Assembly: GCF_003129485.1 (NCBI RefSeq) | Contig: NZ_QFFG01000002.1 | Coordinates: 682,001 to 746,000 of the forward strand | From: Polaribacter aquimarinus | GTDB lineage: Bacteria > Bacteroidota > Bacteroidia > Flavobacteriales > Flavobacteriaceae | Direction of reading: 5' to 3' | DNA: 64,000 bases | Shown: positions 1 to 8,216 of the stretch, one piece after another | Position numbering within the stretch: the stretch's first letter is position 1 | Layout of the letters: each line of letters opens with the position of its first letter | Translations under genes and position numbers: made by a program | The notes under the pieces: generated by a model | What the model was told of the DNA's origin: nothing | Database searches by the model: none | Seen by the model: only the letters and a program-made list of their open reading frames with translations

Positions 1-1979
1 ACTGTATTTGGTGAAAAAGACAGGTTAGTATTTCCTAAAAATACTAATTTATCATTTATAACTGTAACAAAATCTCTATTTCTATTTGTGCTAAATGCTA
101 TATTAGGTCTAATAGTAAACTCATTAGATAATTTAATGTCTGCATCAATTTCTAAACCTAGTCTATAACTGCTACCAGAAGTTGCTCTTACTGGTTGTCC
201 AACATTATCAATAGCACCAGTTAAAACCAATTGGTTGTCATAATCCATATAATAGATATTGGTGTTTATTTTAATATTTTCACTTTTTAAACGCCATCCT
301 AATTCGTAATCAAACAAGGTTTCTGGTGTGGTAACTCCACCTTCAAAATCGTTTCTATTAGGTTCTCTATTAGCAACCGCAAAAGATGCATACAAATTGT
401 TGTTTTCGTTTACATTATAGGTAAAACCTAATTTCGGATTAAAGAAATCGAAGTTTGCATCTACATCAATAGCATCTAAATCAGAGGTAATTCCTTTGGT
501 TTGATAGTTTACAAAACGACCTTGTAAATCTAAATATCCAGATAATTTTTCACTGATTTCAAAATTGGCTTTTGCAAAGATTGAAAAGTCTGTTTTTTTA
601 GCATCAGAAAAATAATAACGATCTCTAATATTTACATTAGGCGCTAAATCAGAACCCCAAATTACTTCTCCAAAATGATCTCCTGTATAATTAGAATAAG
701 AGATTCCTGAAATGAAATTTACTTTGTCGTTTTTATAATTCGTGCTGAAATTCACTACATAAAAATCGTTGTCTAACCAACGTCTTACAATCACATCAGA
801 ATTGTCTACAATTAAGTTGTTAAAATCAGCAGCAGATTCGCCAGCTTTATATTGCTCAAAGAAACCAGCACCTTTGGTGTAATTTAAACCTAAGTTGGTA
901 GACCATTTGTCATTTAATTTTTCATTCCAGTGTAATTGATAATGATTTTGACCATAATCATCTACTTCATTGTCATAAGTATATGGATTTTGTCTTCTAT
1001 CAGTAGCTAATTGAGTGGCATCTAAACCAAACCAAGCTTGATAGGTTTTTTCTTTTCCACCAAAAGTGATGGCTTTGATTAACGTATTTTCATCAGTATA
1101 AGAACCTTGTAAAAAGTACGATTTTAAATCTGCAAAAGCTCTATCTACATAACCATCAGAATAAATATTAGACAAACGACCTGCAATTTCTATGTGGTCG
1201 TTAATTTTTCCTGTACTAAATTTTACGGTGTGTTTTCTTGTTCCAAAAGAACCAAAAGTGTTAGAGATTTCCCCAAAAGCTTCGTCAGAAACAGCATCCG
1301 TTAAAATGTTTAAACTTGCACCAAAAGCACCAGAACCATTTGTAGAGGTTCCAACTCCACGTTGTAATTGTAAGTTTTGCGTTGATGAAGCAAAATCACC
1401 TAAATTCACCCAAAAAGTTCCATGACTTTCTGCATCATTATAAGGAATTCCGTTTACAGTTACATTAATTCGCTCACCATTAGAACCACGTACATTCATA
1501 TACGTGTAACCGACTCCTGCACCAGCATCTGATGAAGAAACTACGTTTGGTAAATAGTTCATTAAAACAGGAATGTCTTGACCTAAATTACGTTTTGCAA
1601 TTTCTTTTTTTGATAAGTTAGAAAAAGTAACAGGAATATCTGCATTTACACGAACTGCAGAAACTAAAACTTCGTCTAAAACTGTAGATGAAGTGTTTAA
1701 TTGAATAACAAAATACTCGTCTTTTGTCATTTCAATTTTTTTAGAAATGGTTTTGTAACCAATAAAAGAAACTTCAATGGTAAAGGTTCCTTTTTTTAAC
1801 GGTAAACTAAATTCTCCTTTAAAACTAGAAGTAGTACCTTTTTTAATTTCTTTAGCCAAAATACTAGCTCCTGGTAAAGGTTCATTGTTTTTATCTACAA
1901 CTTTTCCTGAAAGTGTAAATGTCTGGGCGTTTGCAAGTATACTTACAAACAAGAATAAAAAAAATAGTATTTTTTTCAT
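1..1979 (-). CDS. TonB-dependent receptor, thiamine-regulated (C-terminus beyond window)
   Basis: Outer-membrane active transporter of the TonB-dependent family. Reading from the ATG at 1979 gives a signal peptide ending near AQT, then a carboxypeptidase-regulatory-like beta-sandwich (about residues 20-105, with PLPGASI and FIGYKT), then a plug domain and a long beta-barrel. The reading frame is still open at base 1, so the barrel C-terminus lies outside the window. A TPP riboswitch sits in the leader (2067-2213). This makes thiamine, its phosphates or a precursor the likely substrate, in line with thiamine-regulated outer-membrane receptors long predicted for Bacteroidota. The family is clear from sequence; the substrate is inferred only from the riboswitch. 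Confidence 0.93.
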   Translation of the reverse strand, partial: MKKILFFLFLFVSILANAQTFTLSGKVVDKNNEPLPGASILAKEIKKGTTSSFKGEFSLPLKKGTFTIEVSFIGYKTISKKIEMTKDEYFVIQLNTSSTVLDEVLVSAVRVNADIPVTFSNLSKKEIAKRNLGQDIPVLMNYLPNVVSSSDAGAGVGYTYMNVRGSNGERINVTVNGIPYNDAESHGTFWVNLGDFASSTQNLQLQRGVGTSTNGSGAFGASLNILTDAVSDEAFGEISNTFGSFGTRKHTVKFSTGKINDHIEIAGRLSNIYSDGYVDRAFADLKSYFLQGSYTDENTLIKAITFGGKEKTYQAWFGLDATQLATDRRQNPYTYDNEVDDYGQNHYQLHWNEKLNDKWSTNLGLNYTKGAGFFEQYKAGESAADFNNLIVDNSDVIVRRWLDNDFYVVNFSTNYKNDKVNFISGISYSNYTGDHFGEVIWGSDLAPNVNIRDRYYFSDAKKTDFSIFAKANFEISEKLSGYLDLQGRFVNYQTKGITSDLDAIDVDANFDFFNPKLGFTYNVNENNNLYASFAVANREPNRNDFEGGVTTPETLFDYELGWRLKSENIKINTNIYYMDYDNQLVLTGAIDNVGQPVRATSGSSYRLGLEIDADIKLSNEFTIRPNIAFSTNRNRDFVTVINDKLVFLGNTNLSFSPNT

Positions 1980-2066
1980 TTTAAAAATTTTAAAACGAAT
2001 AAAAAGAGGTAATTATTCTTGTGATTAATATTGAATAATTAGTTTTTGATATCAATTAAGATATCA

Positions 2067-2213
2067 CTCAGTCCCTAAACAGCATTACCTGTTCTAGGTT
2101 CATTGGGTATGATCTCAGCTTTTTTAAGTGAGCAGTTTGCAGTAAATCAGTTTGCAGTAAAACTGCTACTGAAAACTAAAAAACTGCCAACTAAATTGGC
2201 ACCCCTTTATGAG
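2067..2213 (-). promoter_or_regulatory. TPP (THI-box) riboswitch with enlarged P3
   Basis: On the minus strand the conserved THI-box parts appear in order: GGGGTGCC near the 5' end, CTGAGATCATACCC, then AATGAACCTAGAACAGGTAA and GGGACTGAG closing P1. It lies about 90 bases upstream of the TonB receptor ATG on the same strand. The P3/P3a region is long and holds a near-perfect tandem duplication of about 15 bases (2133-2147 and 2148-2162). A hairpin with 7-bp arms (TGATATC/GATATCA, 2047-2068) follows at the 3' edge without a U-tract. This suggests control of translation or a switch helix rather than a classic terminator. Ligand binding would lower receptor expression. Confidence 0.93.
2133..2162. 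repeat. 15-bp tandem duplication inside riboswitch P3
   Basis: The unit CAGTTTGCAGTAAA occurs at 2133-2146 and again at 2148-2161, a head-to-tail copy with a period of 15 bases. It falls in the variable P3 arm of the TPP aptamer, not in the conserved core, so it lengthens that arm without disturbing ligand-binding bases. Confidence 0.85.
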
Positions 2214-2267
2214 AACGCTGCAAAATTAAGTTGGATTTTTTTAATGTGAAACAGAAAAGTTATTTTT

Positions 2268-2672
2268 TTAATCCAATTTTGGTTTTTTACGAAAAGACTT
2301 TTTTTCAGAAGTTCTTTTTTTATTCTCAATTCTCTTTTTGATGATAGCTTTACTTGGTTTTGTAGGTTTTCTTTTTTTTGGTCTCATTAAATTCTCATTA
2401 ATTAAATCTAGAAAACGTTTAATAGCAATTTCTTTATTTTTGTGTTGAGAACGTGTTTCTTCGCAAAATAAAATTAATAGATTCTCTTTTGTCAATTTTG
2501 ATGAAAGTTTGCTTTTTAAAAACTCCTTTTCTTCATCATAAAGTGAAAGAGAATTCTCTAAGTCAAAAGTCAGTTTTATTTTTGAGGATACTTTATTTAC
2601 GTGTTGTCCTCCAGCGCCAGAACTTCTAATAGCCTTAAAGTTTAATTCTTTTATAATTTGGGAGGAGTTCAA
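2268..2672 (-). CDS. arfB: ArfB/YaeJ-like peptidyl-tRNA hydrolase
   Basis: Release-factor-like rescue hydrolase that frees nascent chains from stalled ribosomes. The GGQ catalytic tripeptide is at residues 21-23 within SSGAGGQHVNKV. The protein has only 134 residues, so it has the catalytic domain without the codon-recognition domains of RF1/RF2. The C-terminus is a Lys/Arg-rich tail (about residues 95-134), which in ArfB inserts into the empty mRNA channel. It starts 2 bases after the PAP2 gene stop and is the last gene of a tight minus-strand operon. The family call is firm; ArfB rather than another RF-like hydrolase rests on length and tail. Confidence 0.88.
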   Translation of the reverse strand: MNSSQIIKELNFKAIRSSGAGGQHVNKVSSKIKLTFDLENSLSLYDEEKEFLKSKLSSKLTKENLLILFCEETRSQHKNKEIAIKRFLDLINENLMRPKKRKPTKPSKAIIKKRIENKKRTSEKKSFRKKPKLD

Positions 2673-2674
2673 AA

Positions 2675-3601
2675 TTAAAAATTACCTACTATTCTTATAC
2701 CCGTAAATTCTGGAGAATATTGAGGAGTTATATTATAACTAATATGCTTTTCTTTTTTTGGAGCATCAGAAATCCCTCTTTTTTTCCAGCTACTTAAAAC
2801 TATAGATTTTCCAATAATTGTACCAACAATACCTCCTAAAACAATATCACTTACCCAGTGATTATGCCCTTTGATATTAGATAACCAAGCAATACTCATT
2901 AATCCATAAGGAATCCAATAGTTATTATATTCCATTTGAAAAACTTTAGCAAGTGCAAAATAAGCTGTTGTATGCAAAGAAGGAAGGGCTGAACCTTCTG
3001 GACTTGAAAAAAGGTATTCTTTTCTAGCGTTAAAAAAATCCCAATTATCATTAGTCCATGGACTTGTAGCAGTTTCATAAAGAGGTCTATGGGGTCTGTT
3101 TCTACCAAAAATAGTTTTCAAACTTAATTGAGTAATAATTGTAGAATATTGAATTGCCTTTAAAGCATTTATTGATGCATATTGACCCTTTTCTTTATTT
3201 GATAAAAAAGAACCAATATAAACACCAATTATAGGGTAAGTAAGATATGCATTATCACCTATTAACCATTGTTGACTTGTGGTGCTATTAACAAGATTTA
3301 TATTTGGTAAATTATAATTAATTTTTGGCTCTATGTGTTGGTGTAAAAATTTAGTAGTAATTTTATCAGTAGCTATTAGCCCAAGAATTCCAGCAGCATA
3401 ATATCCAGTTTTTTTCCAATCATTAGAAATTTCTTTACCCATAAAAACAAAGTCACTAGGAATAGTTAGAATACTGTTTTTAATAACTTTACCTGAGGTT
3501 TGAAATATATTATCTTTTTTTACCTTCTTATTGTTTTGAGCATTAAGGTTATAAAATGATAAAAGAAGTATAATTAGTAGTATTTTTTTAATAGTTCTCA
3601 T
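2675..3601 (-). CDS. PAP2-superfamily phosphatase, exported
   Basis: Membrane- or periplasm-associated acid phosphatase of the PAP2 type, 308 residues. An N-terminal signal segment (residues 1-21, ending NAQ) is followed by hydrophobic stretches. The phosphatase signature is present in three parts: KTIFGRNRP, LPSLHT (the PSGH box, with Leu for Gly) and GHNHWVSD with the last His/Asp pair. Its ATG overlaps the end of the kinase gene by 14 bases, so it is translationally coupled. The natural substrate is not visible. The neighbours suggest a prenyl-glycerol phosphate or a nucleotide such as NMN. Confidence 0.85.
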   Translation of the reverse strand: MRTIKKILLIILLLSFYNLNAQNNKKVKKDNIFQTSGKVIKNSILTIPSDFVFMGKEISNDWKKTGYYAAGILGLIATDKITTKFLHQHIEPKINYNLPNINLVNSTTSQQWLIGDNAYLTYPIIGVYIGSFLSNKEKGQYASINALKAIQYSTIITQLSLKTIFGRNRPHRPLYETATSPWTNDNWDFFNARKEYLFSSPEGSALPSLHTTAYFALAKVFQMEYNNYWIPYGLMSIAWLSNIKGHNHWVSDIVLGGIVGTIIGKSIVLSSWKKRGISDAPKKEKHISYNITPQYSPEFTGIRIVGNF

Positions 3602-4244
3602 AGCTTTGGTTAATTGAGGTTTGATGTAAAAAATGCATATCTACATCGTGTAAAGAATCGGAAAAAGAATGCAAGTTTTCTTTCTTAGAAATAATTTTAT
3701 CAATTGCTTTAACAGCATTTTTTAGCCGTGTTTCTTTGTCGCCTTTTAATAAAATATATGGTCTGTTATGGTCTTTTAGAGATTGTTCAAAAGCGTTAAA
3801 CATTTCTAAACGTTGTTCTGGTCTATCGCGTAAATCGTCTTCTTCCCACGGTGTGTCTATGTAAGTGAGTAAATACAAATCATATTGATTATTTTGAGCT
3901 GCTTTGTCTAAAACCTTATCAACAAAACCGTCATAAAATTCTTCGGAATACACCTTGGTTTCTAGCAAATCCGTATCACAAATTAAAACTTTATCCGCTT
4001 TTTTAGCCAATTTATTTTCTAGTTTCATTTGACCAATAGCAATTGGAATTAAATCGTCTTTTTCGCAAGTTTTACGTTCGTTATTCCATTTTTTTTGTAA
4101 ATATTCACGTGCAAATTCGGGCGCCCAAACCGTATTATAATGACGTGCTAAATGACGAGAAAGTGTCGTTTTCCCTGTGGATTCTGGTCCAAATAAAACA
4201 ACCTTTACGAGGTTAATGGGGTTTTGTTTAAGCTTTTTTTCCAT
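3588..4244 (-). CDS. NadR-type nicotinamide riboside kinase (AAA_28 domain)
   Basis: ATP-binding kinase of 218 residues related to the C-terminal ribosylnicotinamide kinase domain of NadR. Walker A GPESTGKTT is at about residues 19-27, followed by the WAPEFAREYL segment and CDTDLLETKV typical of this family. The NMN adenylyltransferase and HTH parts of full NadR are absent. It overlaps the 3' end of pnuC by 40 bases. Importer and kinase together form the usual nicotinamide riboside salvage pair: PnuC brings NR in and the kinase traps it as NMN for NAD synthesis. Confidence 0.85.
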   Translation of the reverse strand: MEKKLKQNPINLVKVVLFGPESTGKTTLSRHLARHYNTVWAPEFAREYLQKKWNNERKTCEKDDLIPIAIGQMKLENKLAKKADKVLICDTDLLETKVYSEEFYDGFVDKVLDKAAQNNQYDLYLLTYIDTPWEEDDLRDRPEQRLEMFNAFEQSLKDHNRPYILLKGDKETRLKNAVKAIDKIISKKENLHSFSDSLHDVDMHFLHQTSINQSYENY

Positions 4245-4837
4245 GCGATGTAACCAAATATAGCAATAAATGTGAATCCTAAGTATTGTAAACTCGTAAA
4301 AGTAAATCCTTTATGGAAATATAAAGGTACAGAAATGATGTTGCCAGCAATCCAAAACAACCAGTTTTCTATTTTTCTTTTAGCCATTAACCACATACCT
4401 ACAAAGAAAATTGCCGTGGTAAATGTATCTGCATAGGCAACCCAAGAAGTCCATTTGTTGAAAGTTTTATAAACAATATAGACAAAAATTAACGTAGCAA
4501 AAAAAATAAAAATTGAGATTCTTTTTTCCTTGTTTGTAGTTGTAGAAATTGGAGTTACGTGTGTTTCATCAATTTTGCGAGTCCAAATATACCAACCGTA
4601 AACACTCATTATAAAATAATATCCGTTAATCATCATATCTCCTAAAAGTTCCCATTTTAACAATAAATAAACAAAAATTGATGTACTAATCATTCCCGTG
4701 GAAAAAACCCAAATTTTATTTTGTTTAGAAAACCAAACGGATAAAAAACCAAAGACAACGGCAATAATTTCCATAACAATATCTATGGTTTCATAGGTTT
4801 TGTATTGTGCAAAAAAGAAGTCGAAAATTTCTGACAT
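4205..4837 (-). CDS. pnuC: PnuC nicotinamide riboside transporter
   Basis: Inner-membrane facilitator of 210 residues with about seven hydrophobic helices. Family signals include NKIWVFSTG near residue 40, YGWYIWTRK near residue 80 and the WFWIAGNIISVPLYF segment near residue 165. These correspond to the aromatic- and Asn-rich substrate-binding helices of PnuC. It is followed directly by a NadR-type kinase, which supports nicotinamide riboside rather than thiamine (PnuT) as substrate. It begins 3 bases after the PcrB gene ends. Confidence 0.9.
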   Translation of the reverse strand: MSEIFDFFFAQYKTYETIDIVMEIIAVVFGFLSVWFSKQNKIWVFSTGMISTSIFVYLLLKWELLGDMMINGYYFIMSVYGWYIWTRKIDETHVTPISTTTNKEKRISIFIFFATLIFVYIVYKTFNKWTSWVAYADTFTTAIFFVGMWLMAKRKIENWLFWIAGNIISVPLYFHKGFTFTSLQYLGFTFIAIFGYIAWKKSLNKTPLTS

Positions 4838-4840
4838 TTC

Positions 4841-5563
4841 TTATTTTTTTAGTTGATTAAAAAAGTTTTCATCATTTTCAAAAACAGTACCAATAACGAC
4901 TAAATCTGCTCCAGCTTTAAAAGCATTTACTAATTGTTGTTTGGAGCGAATTCCACCACCAACAATTATGGGAATAGAAATACTCTCAGAAACTTCTCTT
5001 ATAATTTTTTGGCTGACGACCTTCGTCGCGCCTGAACCAGCTTCTAAATAAATGAGTTTTTTGCCAGAGAATTCTCCGGCTAAAGAAGTGTTTATAATCA
5101 AGTCTTTGTTTTCTTGCGGAATTGGTTTTGTGTTACTCACTTTTTGAGTTGCAGTTTCTTTGCCTCCATCAACTAAAATATATCCCGTAGGTAAAATTTC
5201 TAAATTGGTATTTTTTAAAATAGGAGCAGCTTTAATTTGTTGTTCAATTAAATACTCTGGGTTTCTACCAGAAAGTAAACTCAAAAATAGAATCCCGTCT
5301 GCTGTATTTGTGATTTGCGAAACATCACCAGGGAATAAAAGAACAGGTAAATGAGTTACTTTTTTAATTTTAGAAACAACAATTTCTATTTGATTGTCTT
5401 TATCTGTACTACCCCCCACAAAAATATAAGTCGCAATAGATTGGTGCACTTTTTCAAAAAAAGAAGGAATGTTTTCTAAATCGATTTTTTCAGGATCGAT
5501 TAAAACGGCTAAGAGTTTCTTACCTTTCTTTTTTGCTTGTAAAATGTTTTGGTAGATATTCAC
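4841..5563 (-). CDS. Geranylgeranylglyceryl phosphate synthase family (PcrB-like)
   Basis: TIM-barrel prenyltransferase that joins a polyprenyl diphosphate to glycerol-1-phosphate, 240 residues. Diagnostic stretches are LAVLIDPEK near residue 18, FVGGSTDKD near 48, YLEAGSGA near 172 and VGGGIRS plus GADLVVIGT near the C-terminus (phosphate-binding loops). Bacteroidota carry group II members of this family; whether they make an archaeal-type ether lipid is known in only a few cases. It heads the tight run pcrB-pnuC-kinase-PAP2-arfB. The prenyl chain length cannot be read from the sequence. Confidence 0.87.
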   Translation of the reverse strand: MNIYQNILQAKKKGKKLLAVLIDPEKIDLENIPSFFEKVHQSIATYIFVGGSTDKDNQIEIVVSKIKKVTHLPVLLFPGDVSQITNTADGILFLSLLSGRNPEYLIEQQIKAAPILKNTNLEILPTGYILVDGGKETATQKVSNTKPIPQENKDLIINTSLAGEFSGKKLIYLEAGSGATKVVSQKIIREVSESISIPIIVGGGIRSKQQLVNAFKAGADLVVIGTVFENDENFFNQLKK

Positions 5564-5617
5564 GAATGCGAAAATACAAACTTTGCTACTTTGTAACTTT
5601 TAACTTTGAGACTTATT

Positions 5618-6244
5618 TTAATACGCAAACACACAAGTAAAACCTTCAAACTCTAAAAACTCAATGGTATATGAGCTTTCTTCACCATTATAACGAATTT
5701 CACCAGTAGTTTTTTCATCAGCAAATTTAAAATCTTCAATATAAATGTGGTGTAAAAACAAAAGTTTTTTCTTGCCATAAATTTTATACAAACTCTCTTT
5801 GGCTCCCCAAACAATGGTCAATTTAGAAATCATAGCATCAACATTAGCTATCGTTTTGTATTCTTCAATAGGTGTGAATTTATGTGCTATTTTTAAAATC
5901 TTTTCACGTTGTTTTTCAATATCAATACCAACAACAGATTTATAAGAGAAAATAATAGCGGTAAACTCAAATGAATGTGTAATAGAAATATAACGTCCGT
6001 TTGTTAAATGAGGTTTTCCAAACTCATCATAAATTAAATCAGCGTCTGCTAAGTTAATCTCTTTTAATAAATGTCTAATAGATAAAAACCCTTTCTGATG
6101 TAATTCTGATTTCATAGAATTCAACCTATTTTCACTGTTTTCAGAAAGTGTAATTCCAGTTTTTAAATCATCTAAAGATTCTTCAATTTTCCAAATAAGA
6201 ACTTTAGTTTCAGCACTGATAGTTAATGTTTTGTAAAGAGCCAT
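5618..6244 (-). CDS. 4'-phosphopantetheinyl transferase
   Basis: Transfers phosphopantetheine from CoA to a carrier-protein serine. The protein has 208 residues in the two-lobed Sfp-like arrangement, with the metal-binding GIDIEK motif at about residue 108 and the WGAKESLYK motif at about residue 147. It lies divergently from ahcY with a 63-base shared upstream region, and 54 bases before the PcrB gene on the same strand. The target carrier protein cannot be told from here. Confidence 0.88.
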   Translation of the reverse strand: MALYKTLTISAETKVLIWKIEESLDDLKTGITLSENSENRLNSMKSELHQKGFLSIRHLLKEINLADADLIYDEFGKPHLTNGRYISITHSFEFTAIIFSYKSVVGIDIEKQREKILKIAHKFTPIEEYKTIANVDAMISKLTIVWGAKESLYKIYGKKKLLFLHHIYIEDFKFADEKTTGEIRYNGEESSYTIEFLEFEGFTCVFAY

Positions 6245-6264
6245 ATTATTTAAATTCTATGTCG

Positions 6265-6272
6265 TAACTTTG
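6265..6272 (+). promoter_or_regulatory. Putative -7 element upstream of ahcY
   Basis: TAACTTTG matches the Bacteroidota TAnnTTTG -7 box and is 36 bases before the ahcY ATG. No clear TTG -33 box is found at the expected distance, so the call is tentative. Confidence 0.4.
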
Positions 6273-6307
6273 CAATCGCAAAAATTAGAATATAAATATA
6301 CATAAAT

Positions 6308-7621
6308 ATGAGTGCAACTACAGCATACGTACCATTTAAAGTTAAAGATATTTCTTTAGCAGACTGGGGAAGAAAAGAAATTGAATTGGCAGAAGCAGAA
6401 ATGCCAGGACTAATGAGTTTAAGAGAAGAATACGGAGATTCTCAACCTTTAAAAGGGGCAAGAATTGCAGGATGTTTACATATGACTATCCAAACTGCAG
6501 TTTTAATTGAAACGTTACAAGCTTTAGGAGCAGAGGTAACTTGGAGTTCTTGTAATATTTTCTCAACTCAAGATCAAGCCGCCGCTGCAATTGCTGCTGC
6601 AGGCACACCAGTTTATGCTTGGAAAGGTATGAACGAAGAAGAATTTGATTGGTGTATTGAGCAAACTTTATTTTTTGGCGAAGACAAAAAGCCATTAAAT
6701 ATGATTTTAGATGATGGTGGAGATTTAACCAATATGGTTTTAGATAAATATCCTGAATTAGCTGCAGGAATCAATGGTTTGTCAGAAGAAACAACTACTG
6801 GAGTTCATAGATTATACGAGCGTGTAAAAAATGGAACACTACCAATGCCAGCAATCAATATTAACGATTCGGTTACAAAATCGAAATTTGATAATAAATA
6901 CGGTTGTAAAGAATCTGCAGTTGATGCAATTCGCAGAGCAACAGATATTATGTTAGCTGGTAAAAGAGTTGTGGTTTGTGGTTATGGTGATGTTGGTAAA
7001 GGTACTGCTGCTTCTTTTAAAGGTGCAGGTTCTATTGTCACGGTTACAGAAATCGATCCAATTTGTGCGTTACAAGCCGCTATGGATGGTTTTGAAGTAA
7101 AGAAATTAGAAACTGTTATGGGGAATGCAGATATTATCATTACTACCACAGGAAACAAGGATATTGTTACAGCTAAACATTTTGAAGGTGTAAAAGACAA
7201 AACAATCATTTGTAACATTGGGCATTTTGATAACGAATTAGACATTGCTTGGTTAAATGAAAACTATGGTGATACGAAAGTAGAAATAAAGCCACAGGTA
7301 GATAAATACACAATTAACGGAAATGATATTATCATTTTAGCTGAAGGGCGTTTGGTAAACTTAGGTTGTGCAACTGGTCACCCAAGTTTTGTAATGAGTA
7401 ACTCATTTACCAACCAAACTTTAGCACAAATTGAATTGTGGAACAATGCAGATGCTTACGGAAATGAAGTGTATATGTTACCAAAACATTTAGATGAAAA
7501 AGTAGCAAAATTGCACTTGGCTAAAATTGGTGTAGAATTGACAGAATTACGTTCTGATCAGGCAGAATATATTGGTGTTACTGTAGAAGGACCTTATAAG
7601 CCTGAGCATTATAGATACTAA
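6308..7621 (+). CDS. ahcY: Adenosylhomocysteinase
   Basis: Hydrolyses S-adenosylhomocysteine to adenosine and homocysteine in the methyl cycle. The protein has 437 residues, the normal size for bacterial SahH. Visible features are the substrate-domain segments CLHMTIQTA and [17 protein letters not shown], the NAD-binding GYGDVGKG loop near residue 224, GHPSFVMS, and the conserved C-terminal KPEHYRY that reaches into the neighbouring subunit's NAD site. It is monocistronic, with a terminator-like hairpin after the stop. Confidence 0.97.
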   Translation: MSATTAYVPFKVKDISLADWGRKEIELAEAEMPGLMSLREEYGDSQPLKGARIAGCLHMTIQTAVLIETLQALGAEVTWSSCNIFSTQDQAAAAIAAAGTPVYAWKGMNEEEFDWCIEQTLFFGEDKKPLNMILDDGGDLTNMVLDKYPELAAGINGLSEETTTGVHRLYERVKNGTLPMPAININDSVTKSKFDNKYGCKESAVDAIRRATDIMLAGKRVVVCGYGDVGKGTAASFKGAGSIVTVTEIDPICALQAAMDGFEVKKLETVMGNADIIITTTGNKDIVTAKHFEGVKDKTIICNIGHFDNELDIAWLNENYGDTKVEIKPQVDKYTINGNDIIILAEGRLVNLGCATGHPSFVMSNSFTNQTLAQIELWNNADAYGNEVYMLPKHLDEKVAKLHLAKIGVELTELRSDQAEYIGVTVEGPYKPEHYRY

Positions 7622-7673
7622 GTATAGATTTTTTGAAGTAAGATTTTTTAGACTACTTCGCTTTTAGATATTT

Positions 7674-7708
7674 AAACCCTTGCATTCATTTGTGAGGGTT
7701 TTTTATAT
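7674..7708 (+). terminator. Terminator after ahcY
   Basis: A 7-bp stem AAACCCT/AGGGTTT with a 14-base loop is followed by a T-run, 53 bases after the ahcY stop. Confidence 0.65.
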
Positions 7709-7726
7709 ATTAGTTAAAAATTAAAA

Positions 7727-8188
7727 ATGAATATTATTTCTTTAGAAAATAAATTAAATTCAATCGAAAACTACATTTCAGATTTCGAGCAAAGGAATTT
7801 AAAAATTTCTAAAGCTACTGTAGGTTGGCATTTAGACCATAGTTTAAAAGTGATAAATGCTGTGATTTCTTCAATGGAAAAATCAGACCCAAACTTATAT
7901 CAAGATAATTTTAAGTTTTTGGGCAAACTATTATTAAGCCTCAACTTTTTCCCAAAAGGTAAAGCCAAAGCTCCTAAATATTTACTGCCTCCTGATACTA
8001 TTTTAAAAGAAGAGATTGTATCTCAATTAAAATTAGCAAAAGAGAATATCAATAAAATAGAAAAATTGGATACCAATGTTTTTTTTAAACATCCTTTGTT
8101 TGGGAATGTAAATAAAAAGAGAGTTGTACCATTCTTAAATGCACATACAAATCATCATTTAAAAATTGTAAAAAGTATTTTGAAATAG
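7727..8188 (+). CDS. DinB-like/DUF1569 protein
   Basis: A 153-residue soluble protein resembling the DUF1569 branch of the DinB four-helix-bundle superfamily. GWHLDHSLKV near residue 38 and the C-terminal AHTNHHLKIVKS supply histidines in the places used for metal binding in DinB/YfiT folds. The biochemical function is unknown. It starts 106 bases after ahcY beyond a terminator and is followed 28 bases later by the DASS transporter on the same strand. Confidence 0.7.
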   Translation: MNIISLENKLNSIENYISDFEQRNLKISKATVGWHLDHSLKVINAVISSMEKSDPNLYQDNFKFLGKLLLSLNFFPKGKAKAPKYLLPPDTILKEEIVSQLKLAKENINKIEKLDTNVFFKHPLFGNVNKKRVVPFLNAHTNHHLKIVKSILK

Positions 8189-8216
8189 TTATTTTGCCAA
8201 AGATTAATCAACTAAA

